Of a stretch of 64,000 nt of DNA, positions 58,294 to 64,000 are shown piece by piece. The position numbers and the translations under genes were made by a program. The notes beneath the pieces were generated by a model. The model searched no databases and had not been told where the DNA came from. It was given only the letters and a program-made list of their open reading frames with translations. The stretch covers positions 1 through 64,000 of the forward strand of contig QWII01000043.1 in the NCBI GenBank assembly GCA_021405325.1, written 5' to 3'. Each line of letters begins with the position of its first letter. Position 1 is the stretch's first letter. Source of the DNA: Caldilinea sp. CFX5 (lineage in GTDB: Bacteria; Chloroflexota; Anaerolineae; Caldilineales; Caldilineaceae).

Positions 58294-59396
58294 CCACGTT
58301 ACAGATCGAAATTCAACTGATTGCCGCCGTGGTGGCGGTGGCCTGCGCCCTGCCTGGTGCGTTTCTCGTGTTACGCCAGATGGCAATGATGAGCGACGCC
58401 ATCAGCCACACCGTTTTGCTGGGCATTGTCCTCATGTTCTTCCTGGTGCAGTCGCTCGAATCGCCGCTGCTGATTGCCGGTGCGGCGGCGATGGGGGTCA
58501 TCACCGTGAGTCTGGTCGAGCTGCTCAACCGGACGCGGCTGGTCAAACATGATGCGGCCATTGCCCTCGTCTTTCCGGCGCTCTTTAGCGTTGCCGTCAT
58601 CCTCATTTCCCGCTTTGCCCGCGGTGTGCATCTGGATGTCGATGCGGTGTTGTTGGGCGAGTTGGCCTTTGCCCCCTTTGACCGGCTGACCGTTCTGGGG
58701 CTGGATCTGCCCCGTGCGTTGGTGGTGATGGGGGTAATTCTGCTCATCAACCTGACCGTGATCCTGCTCTTTTTCAAGGAACTCAAACTTGCCACCTTTG
58801 ATGCCGGGCTGGCGGCGGCCCTGGGCTTTTCGCCGGCGCTGATCCACTACGGCCTGATGGCGAGCGTCTCGATCACCGCCGTGGGCGCCTTTGACGCCGT
58901 CGGTTCGATCCTGGTGGTAGCGCTCATGGTCACACCGGCGGCGGCGGCCTATCTGCTGACCAACGACCTCAAGCGCATGTTGTGGTTGAGCGCCGGTATT
59001 GGTGTTGTCAGCGCCATCGGCGGCTATTGGATGGCGCGGGCGCTTGATGCCAACATCGCCGGCTCCATGGCGACGGTGACGGGTCTGGTCTTTCTGCTGA
59101 TCTTTCTGGCTGCGCCGGAACGGGGGATCATCGCCGTTGCCCTGCGCCGCTACCGCCAACGCTGGGACTTTGCCCAATCGATGTTGACGATCCACCTGCT
59201 CCAACACGAGGACAAACCGGATGCGGAACGGGAAAGTCGCGCCGACCATCTGGTTGAACATCTGCGCTGGCTGCCCGATCACGCCGAAAAGGTGATTCGC
59301 TATGCCGAGCGCAAGGGAACCGTCCGCCGCCAAAGCGGCCGGCTTCTCCTGACCGACCGCGGTCGCACCTTGGCGCGCCAGGCGATGGTGCATTGA
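58290..59396 (+). CDS. Metal ABC transporter permease with C-terminal winged-helix tail (second)
   Basis: 368 residues. ABC-3 permease, motifs MMSDAISHTVLLGIV, DAVGSILVVALMVTPAAAAYLL. The C-terminal ~85 residues (MLTIHLLQHEDKP, LPDHAEKVIRYAERKGTVRRQSGRLLLTDRGRTLAR) again look like a winged helix. The two permeases are paralogous and probably form a heterodimer channel. Its TGA stop overlaps the left arm of the constant-loop hairpin. Confidence 0.9.
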   Translation: MTTLQIEIQLIAAVVAVACALPGAFLVLRQMAMMSDAISHTVLLGIVLMFFLVQSLESPLLIAGAAAMGVITVSLVELLNRTRLVKHDAAIALVFPALFSVAVILISRFARGVHLDVDAVLLGELAFAPFDRLTVLGLDLPRALVVMGVILLINLTVILLFFKELKLATFDAGLAAALGFSPALIHYGLMASVSITAVGAFDAVGSILVVALMVTPAAAAYLLTNDLKRMLWLSAGIGVVSAIGGYWMARALDANIAGSMATVTGLVFLLIFLAAPERGIIAVALRRYRQRWDFAQSMLTIHLLQHEDKPDAERESRADHLVEHLRWLPDHAEKVIRYAERKGTVRRQSGRLLLTDRGRTLARQAMVH

Positions 59397-59524
59397 GTGG
59401 TGGTTGGTGCGGTGGTTTCGACAAGCTCAACCACTGCGCCAACCACCGCACCAACCGCCGCACCAACCACCGCACCAACTGCCGCACTAACCACCGCACT
59501 AACCACCGTACCAACCGCCGCACT
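59395..59524. repeat. Constant-loop hairpin (loop TCGACAAGCTC) with 12-bp array
   Basis: Left arm 59395-59417 contains two units, right side 59429-59524 eight units of AACCRCCGCACY in strict 12-base register. Nearest the loop 19 of 23 positions pair. The left arm starts inside the permease TGA stop. Confidence 0.93.
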
Positions 59525-59661
59525 AAATTTTATGACCACACTGTATCCTTCCGCTATGTCTCGATAGACCTTGGTATTACTTCTGCTTGTTACGATAAAG
59601 GCTGACCTTTGCCGAAAGCGCGTTTGCTTTGGGCGCCGTTGATTGGATAAGCAGGGGTGAT

Positions 59662-61263
59662 ATGAACAAGCAAAAGATGGCAACGCATACCCGTTTCTTC
59701 CCATTCCTACTCGTCTTCTGGCTTGCCCTGTTGGGGTGTACGCCCATTCGACTCGCCGCAGGGAGTGCCGCCGGCCAGTCACAAACCGGCGCAACAACAC
59801 CGGGCTTAGCCGTGGTCGATAGCATCACCATCAACCAGGGTACATCCCAATCGGTGCAGGTGGTGGTGCAGGGCAACCTACCCGACGGCTGCACGACGTT
59901 GGGTGAAGCAGATGTGGCGCGCACTGGTGAACAGTTCGCCGTCACCCTGCCGACCAGTCGCCCCGCCGACGCCTTTTGCACCCAGGCGCTCGTCCCCTTT
60001 GCCGAGACCATCCCGCTGGATGTGACCGGTCTTCCGGCGGGTGACTATGTGGTCAATGTCAACGGCGTGAGCGAATCCTTTACGCTGGCAAGCGACAAGC
60101 GCGCCGTCACCCCACAACCCACATCAAGCGCACCGATCACGGGCACGATCGCAACAACTGTGCCGACAACGTCAACCGCTATCGTCACCGGCAGCGCCCA
60201 AAGCAGCGGCGTCTTGACCGATAGCGTGAACTACCGCAACCTGAGTATCAACCTGGACGGCTCCTTCACCAGCACCGCCCAACTCACCTTCCCCGCCGAA
60301 GGCGAAGGCCCCTGGCCGACAGTGATTCTCTTTGCCGGCTCCGGTCCCTATGACCTGGATGCGACCACTTATGGTTCGACCAGTAATGGGCAACCGGTCC
60401 CGGTGACCAACTTCCGGTCATTGGCAAGCGAGCTGGGCCAAGCCGGCATTGCCGTCTTGCGCTTTAATAAACGGGGCGTGTTGGACTTTGGCCATTATGA
60501 TAATGCCCAGGTGCAGCAGGCGAATGTCAACCAGCTAATTACAGATGCGGACAGTGTGCTGGCGACAGCCATTGCCCAGCCGGAAGTCAACCCGGAGCAA
60601 ATCTTTCTCTATGGCTGGAGCGAAGGCGCGGTGGTCGCCGCCAATCTCGCGGCCAACCACCCGGAGTTGGCCGGTCTGATCTTACAAGCGCCTCCCAATG
60701 GCGGGCTGGCGGAGAGCCTCAACTATCAACAACTGGAAGTTGCGCTGCCCTATCTGCGCGCGGAGGTCGATCAAAATGGCGACGGCCAGTTGAGTCACGA
60801 AGAGTTGGCGACCATTCCCAATGGCCCTGTCTGGTACACCAGCCGCTTCTACATCTGGGCGCCTACTGCTTCCCCCGCAAATCCGGCCTTTCAGGAAGGT
60901 TTGGACGCCAATGGCGACGGGTTGATCAACATTGACGAAGAACTGCTGCCGGTGATGGAAGCGCGCATTCCCGCAATTGCGGAAGCGTATGCCGCCGTTG
61001 CCCCCAGCGCCACCGTCGCCGACACCGTGGCCGCGCTCGCCATGCCGATTCTGGTGCTGCATGGCCGCCAGGACGGCTGGGTCTCCTTCCACAACGCCGA
61101 AACCATCGCCGCCGCTGCCCCCGAAACCGTCACCATCATCATCTACCCGAACCTAGGCCACGCCCTCAGTCCCAGCCGCACCCCCGCCACCGACGCCTTC
61201 GGCCCCATCGCTGCGCGCCCGATCGCGAATGTGGTGGACTGGATTGAGCGGAGCTTGGAATAG
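59662..61263 (+). CDS. Alpha/beta hydrolase lipoprotein with EF-hand insert
   Basis: 533 residues. Signal peptide with lipobox LALLGC. A Thr/Ser-rich beta domain (residues 45-190) precedes an alpha/beta hydrolase: ILFAGSGPYDLD (oxyanion region), GWSEGAVVAA (Ser nucleophile near 325), GRQDGW (Asp) and LGHAL (His). Two canonical EF-hand loops, DQNGDGQLSHEE and DANGDGLINIDEE, lie in the lid between Ser and Asp, so calcium may control the lid. Exported esterase or peptidase of unknown substrate. AGGGG precedes the ATG. Confidence 0.88.
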   Translation: MNKQKMATHTRFFPFLLVFWLALLGCTPIRLAAGSAAGQSQTGATTPGLAVVDSITINQGTSQSVQVVVQGNLPDGCTTLGEADVARTGEQFAVTLPTSRPADAFCTQALVPFAETIPLDVTGLPAGDYVVNVNGVSESFTLASDKRAVTPQPTSSAPITGTIATTVPTTSTAIVTGSAQSSGVLTDSVNYRNLSINLDGSFTSTAQLTFPAEGEGPWPTVILFAGSGPYDLDATTYGSTSNGQPVPVTNFRSLASELGQAGIAVLRFNKRGVLDFGHYDNAQVQQANVNQLITDADSVLATAIAQPEVNPEQIFLYGWSEGAVVAANLAANHPELAGLILQAPPNGGLAESLNYQQLEVALPYLRAEVDQNGDGQLSHEELATIPNGPVWYTSRFYIWAPTASPANPAFQEGLDANGDGLINIDEELLPVMEARIPAIAEAYAAVAPSATVADTVAALAMPILVLHGRQDGWVSFHNAETIAAAAPETVTIIIYPNLGHALSPSRTPATDAFGPIAARPIANVVDWIERSLE

Positions 61264-61286
61264 AGGATAGGTAGATAGGTAGACCG
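61263..61286. repeat. GTAGATAG octamers at the hydrolase stop
   Basis: GAGGATAG, GTAGATAG, GTAGACCG in octamer register, starting at the last base of the TAG stop. Same family as 17991 and 26532 but without an inverted partner. Confidence 0.8.
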
Positions 61287-61326
61287 GCGATTCAGGTGAC
61301 ACAGGCGTGTATCCTTGCTTGATAAC

Positions 61327-61386
61327 TTTTTTATCGGTCATCGTAGGGGCAAGATAGTTCTTGCCCCTACGATGACCGATAAAAAA
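61327..61386. repeat. Perfect 28-bp hairpin, CGTAGGGGCAAGA family
   Basis: Arms 61327-61354 and 61359-61386 are perfectly complementary, loop TAGT. The T-run at its left and the A-run at its right suggest termination in both directions between the two convergent genes. Confidence 0.95.
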
Positions 61387-61414
61387 AGCCCCGGCCCACT
61401 GCTGGGCCAGGGCT
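61381..61414 (-). terminator. Rho-independent terminator of the DUF892 gene
   Basis: On the minus strand AGCCCTGGCCCA, loop GCAG, TGGGCCGGGGCT and then seven T. One non-pair in a 12-base stem. It lies 19 bases beyond the DUF892 stop and shares its T-run with the neighbouring 28-bp hairpin. Confidence 0.88.
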
Positions 61415-61432
61415 TCTCCGGCGCGGATTGGC

Positions 61433-61942
61433 TTAGTGCGCCATGGCTTTTTCGTTGATGCCTTGACTGAAGAGACCGCCTTCGGCAATCGAGGTCAGCT
61501 TCTTGTCGGCGTTGCCTTCTTCGTCCAGGCTCTTCTGCAAGAGGCTCTTGGCGTTTTTAAAGCCCAGTTCATCAGCAAAGGTGCGAACGACGCCGTAACC
61601 GGCCATTTCGTAATGTTCCACCCGTTGGGCGGCGGCGATCAGGGCGGCGTCCTTGACCTGCGGATCGCCGGTGGCCTGGATCGCTTCTTCACCCTCTTCG
61701 ATCAAGCCGGCCATCGCCTCGCAGACTTTGCCGTCGGGGCGGCTGCCCAGTTCGGAGAAGATCTGTTCCAGACGTTGCTTTTGGGTGCGGGTCTCGTCCA
61801 GATGTTGCTGGAAGGCCGTCTTGAGCGTCGACGAAGAGGCGGCCTGCGCCATCTTCGGCAAGGCGCTAATCAACTGCGTCTCGGCACTGTAGAGATCGCG
61901 CAACTGGTTCACATAGAGGTCTTTCAATGAATTGAATTGCAT
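61433..61942 (-). CDS. DUF892 (YciE/YciF) ferritin-like protein
   Basis: 169 residues, whole length the DUF892 four-helix bundle: LYVNQLRDLYSAETQLISALPKMA, HLDETRTQKQRLEQIFSELG, AAAQRVEHYEMAGYGVVRTFADELG, LLQKSLDEEGNADKKL. Conserved Glu/His residues fit a di-iron site. These proteins are stress-induced; the role is unclear. A 14-bp tandem array sits directly before its ribosome-binding site (AGGAG), which suggests repeat-tuned expression. Confidence 0.9.
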   Translation of the reverse strand: MQFNSLKDLYVNQLRDLYSAETQLISALPKMAQAASSSTLKTAFQQHLDETRTQKQRLEQIFSELGSRPDGKVCEAMAGLIEEGEEAIQATGDPQVKDAALIAAAQRVEHYEMAGYGVVRTFADELGFKNAKSLLQKSLDEEGNADKKLTSIAEGGLFSQGINEKAMAH

Positions 61943-61956
61943 GGTTTAGCTCCTTT

Positions 61957-62022
61957 ATCTTGCGCACTATATCTTGCGCACTATATCTTGCGCACTATAT
62001 CTTGCGCACTATATCTTGCGCA
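61957..62022. repeat. 14-bp tandem array upstream of the DUF892 gene
   Basis: Four exact units ATCTTGCGCACTAT (61957-62012) plus ten bases of a fifth. On the minus strand the unit contains TATAGTGCGCAAG with the palindrome TGCGCA. The array ends 15 bases before the start codon. Confidence 0.95.
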
Positions 62023-62176
62023 TTGGCGGCGCTTCAGGGGGACAGCGCCATGCATGAACAGGATTGCCTTTGTAATCCTACCCCTCTAGCCTATCGCAAC
62101 CGGCGTGAAAACCAATGCAACCAGGCACAGATCAAGGATATAAACCCGCTATACCCACACTTCCCAACCTTCATAG

Positions 62177-62216
62177 CTTCTTGTCTTCTTGTCTCCTTGT
62201 CTCCTTGTCTCCTTGT
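62177..62216. repeat. CTCCTTGT octamer array behind the kinase stop
   Basis: CTTCTTGT x2 and CTCCTTGT x3 in exact octamers, beginning three bases after the minus-strand kinase stop. The complement is ACAAGGAG/ACAAGAAG, the vocabulary of 22964 and 44179. Confidence 0.92.
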
Positions 62217-62219
62217 GTT

Positions 62220-64000
62220 CTATCCCTTCGGCCACGTAAAATAAAAACGCGTCCCTTGACCGAGCGCCGATTCCATCCAAATCCGACCGCCCACACTCTC
62301 CACCGTCTTCTTGACCAACGCCAGACCGATGCCGCTGCCCTCTACTTGATCACGCGGCTTGAGCGTCTGGAACATGCCAAAGATCCGCTCGTGATACCGG
62401 GGATCAATGCCCGGCCCATCGTCGCTGACGCAGAATTCATACCACTCGCCCAGGTCGCGCACTGTGATCACCACTTGCCCCTGGGCCGGTTGGTGATGAT
62501 GGCGAATGGCATTACTGAGCAGGTTGCGGAAGACCAGTGCCAGCGGGACGTGTAGCGTGTCAAAGGTCGGCAGCGGGGTGGCGGCTTTGACCACAAAACC
62601 GACCGGGGGGGCCAACAGTTCGAGCGAGCTGTGCACCAACTGCTGCACATCGACCAGCTCCGACCGATAGTGCACCCGCCCCACCCGCGAATAGGCCAGC
62701 AGATCCTCCAACATCTTTTCCAGTCGCGTCACCCGACCGCCCAACGTTGCCAGGTGACGTTGTGAATCGGGAGAGAGAACCGGGGCTGCATCCTCGCTGA
62801 TCCATTGCACCAGATTGGCAATGCCGCGCAGGGGCGAACGCAGATCATGGGCGGCGGCGTAGGTGAATTGTTCCAACTCGCGATTGGCAAGGGAAAGCGC
62901 ACGGTTGGCTTGCTCCAACGCCTTTGTCCGCTCACGAACACGCTCTTCCAGCGAGGCATTGAGTTCTTTCAACTGCCGTTCGTAGCGTTTGCGCTCCGTG
63001 ATCTCCAAAATCACCGCATTGACCCCGATCACGACGCCGTCGGCATTCTTGAGCGGATAATAACTGGCGAGCCAATCGCGCGCCTGCGCCGGATCGACAT
63101 AGCTCTCGTGCACTTCCTGGTTGAGCAGCGGCATACCTGTCTCGATCACCCCGCGATAGAGCGGTTCAAGGATGCGATAACCCGCGACCGGCTGGGTCTC
63201 CGCCAGGGTGCGACCAAGTTGCCCGGCGATGGTGCTGCCATTGATCGTCGCCAGCGTTTCGTTAATACGCACATAACGCAGATCGCGATCCAACAGACAG
63301 AGACCGACTGGCGCCGTGGCATAGATCGCCTCGATCTCGGCCAGTTGTTGCTGAATCATTGCCTCGCGTTCCTTGCGTTCGGTAATATCAAAGTTGATCC
63401 CCAGCAGCCGCACCGGCTGACCAGCCTCATCACGAATCACCGTCACCCGGTCGGCCAACCAGCGCACTGCACCATCGGGGCGGATGATACGAAATTCACC
63501 AATGTGGTCGCGACCGGACCCGACCAAGTTGCTGATGGCGGCTTGCAACCCCGGCAAGTCATCCGGGTGCACCAAACGATTAAACAACTCATTGGTAATC
63601 GTTCGATCGGGGGGCAAGCCAAAGAGCGCATACTCTTCCGGACTCCAGAGCGAGTGATTGGTGGCGATTTGTGATTCCCAGATGCCCATGCCGCCGCCGG
63701 CCAATGCCAGCCGCAACCGCTCCTCACTCTGCCGCAGCGCTTCCTCCGCACGCACCTTTTCGAGCAGGGCACTAAGCTGCCCCGCCACTGTTTCCAGGAG
63801 CGTTACTTCATCCGGCCGCCAATGGCGTTCGCCATGCCCTTTGACCGATAGGGTGGCGCGCCACTCGCCCTGGCGGAAGATGGGGACGCCGATCAAGGAA
63901 CGCACCTGATCATTTTCATAATTGTCGGCAACCGGCGCCGTGCGTGGGTCGCGCAAGGTATTGGCCACCACCACGGTCTGTCCGGCTTGCAGCGCCGTCA
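62220..64000 (-). CDS. PAS/GAF sensor histidine kinase (5' end outside window)
   Basis: At least 592 residues; the frame stays open at the window edge. Order: end of a GAF domain (VRSLIGVPIFRQGEWRATLSV), PAS 1 with PAC (WSPEEYALFGLPPDRTI, GINFDITERKEREA), PAS 2 with PAC (YYPLKNADGVVIGVNAVILEITERKRYE), a coiled coil, HisKA with phospho-His in AAHDLRSPLRG, and HATPase (N box RNLLSNAIRHH, G1 SDDGPGID, G2 GSGIGLALVKK). It is cytoplasmic as far as visible. No response regulator gene is within the window. Confidence 0.92.
   Translation of the reverse strand, partial: TALQAGQTVVVANTLRDPRTAPVADNYENDQVRSLIGVPIFRQGEWRATLSVKGHGERHWRPDEVTLLETVAGQLSALLEKVRAEEALRQSEERLRLALAGGGMGIWESQIATNHSLWSPEEYALFGLPPDRTITNELFNRLVHPDDLPGLQAAISNLVGSGRDHIGEFRIIRPDGAVRWLADRVTVIRDEAGQPVRLLGINFDITERKEREAMIQQQLAEIEAIYATAPVGLCLLDRDLRYVRINETLATINGSTIAGQLGRTLAETQPVAGYRILEPLYRGVIETGMPLLNQEVHESYVDPAQARDWLASYYPLKNADGVVIGVNAVILEITERKRYERQLKELNASLEERVRERTKALEQANRALSLANRELEQFTYAAAHDLRSPLRGIANLVQWISEDAAPVLSPDSQRHLATLGGRVTRLEKMLEDLLAYSRVGRVHYRSELVDVQQLVHSSLELLAPPVGFVVKAATPLPTFDTLHVPLALVFRNLLSNAIRHHHQPAQGQVVITVRDLGEWYEFCVSDDGPGIDPRYHERIFGMFQTLKPRDQVEGSGIGLALVKKTVESVGGRIWMESALGQGTRFYFTWPKG

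Noticed and set aside
59128..59523. Minus-strand frame with repeated RWLVRRLV motifs
   Set aside because: It is the translation of the 12-base array and the antisense of the permease gene; no plausible protein.
59429..59524. Possible CRISPR array
   Set aside because: Units are contiguous 12-base repeats without spacers and no cas genes are present. The same holds for 61957-62022.

Overview
The window is a dense, mostly chromosomal stretch of a moderately GC-rich bacterium. It holds 58 genes or gene parts on both strands, no rRNA or tRNA that I could recognise, and no transposase, integrase, reverse transcriptase or CRISPR array. The gene mix points to an Anaerolineae/Caldilinea-like member of the Chloroflexota: dnaX-ybaB-recR, a B12-type acyl-CoA mutase with its epimerase, Tat-exported lipoproteins, Uma2 nuclease, DUF433/DUF5615 pair, and many FAD/Gfo/enolase-family sugar and amine enzymes. 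This placement is an inference from gene content, not from a marker gene.

Layout. 1-8 kb: end of recG, an FAD amine/sarcosine-type oxidoreductase, a DUF5682 plus VWA pair, lysS. 8-14.6 kb: Uma2 nuclease, galactonate-type dehydratase, L-rhamnose isomerase, aldose epimerase-like protein, an alpha/beta hydrolase and a DUF433/DUF5615 toxin-antitoxin pair. 14.7-24.2 kb: carB, unknown membrane-anchored proteins, a peptide-type solute-binding lipoprotein, then dnaX-ybaB-recR. 24.3-27.7 kb: methylmalonyl-CoA mutase subunit, HD protein, methylmalonyl-CoA epimerase and a membrane Mrr-type nuclease. 27.8-34.4 kb: glycerophosphodiesterase, metallo-beta-lactamase lipoprotein, BNR-repeat propeller, Gfo/Idh/MocA oxidoreductase and a second enolase-superfamily dehydratase. 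34.6-39.3 kb: a MacB-like export system (double-length permease, adaptor, ATPase), then a 31-codon relic of an FAD oxidoreductase. 39.4-42 kb: an AT-richer DUF4145 gene beside an ImmA/IrrE metallopeptidase plus PIN-like pair with its own strong promoter. 42-54.9 kb: glutamate-cysteine ligase-like enzyme, HAD hydrolase, rsmA, SDR, second FAD oxidoreductase, DtxR-family regulator, SpoIIM/RDD divergent pair, radC, a methyltransferase and a second ABC/adaptor pair without permease. 55-59.4 kb: a complete manganese/zinc ABC importer whose two permeases both carry a C-terminal winged-helix tail. 59.6-64 kb: EF-hand alpha/beta hydrolase lipoprotein, DUF892 ferritin-like protein and the 3' part of a PAS histidine kinase.

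The most striking feature is not a gene. About twenty intergenic spaces hold hairpins or word arrays built from 7- to 8-base units (sometimes 4, 9, 12 or 14), and in roughly nineteen genes the stop codon lies inside or at the edge of such an element. Four hairpins share an almost invariant 11-base loop (TCGACARGCTC) although their arms are unrelated. Other families share a whole core at two to four loci. One array of nine octamers lies in frame inside carB, another encodes the last residues of RsmA, and a third encodes the first residues of an ABC ATPase. This looks like an active, poorly explained process that builds or spreads hairpins at gene ends.
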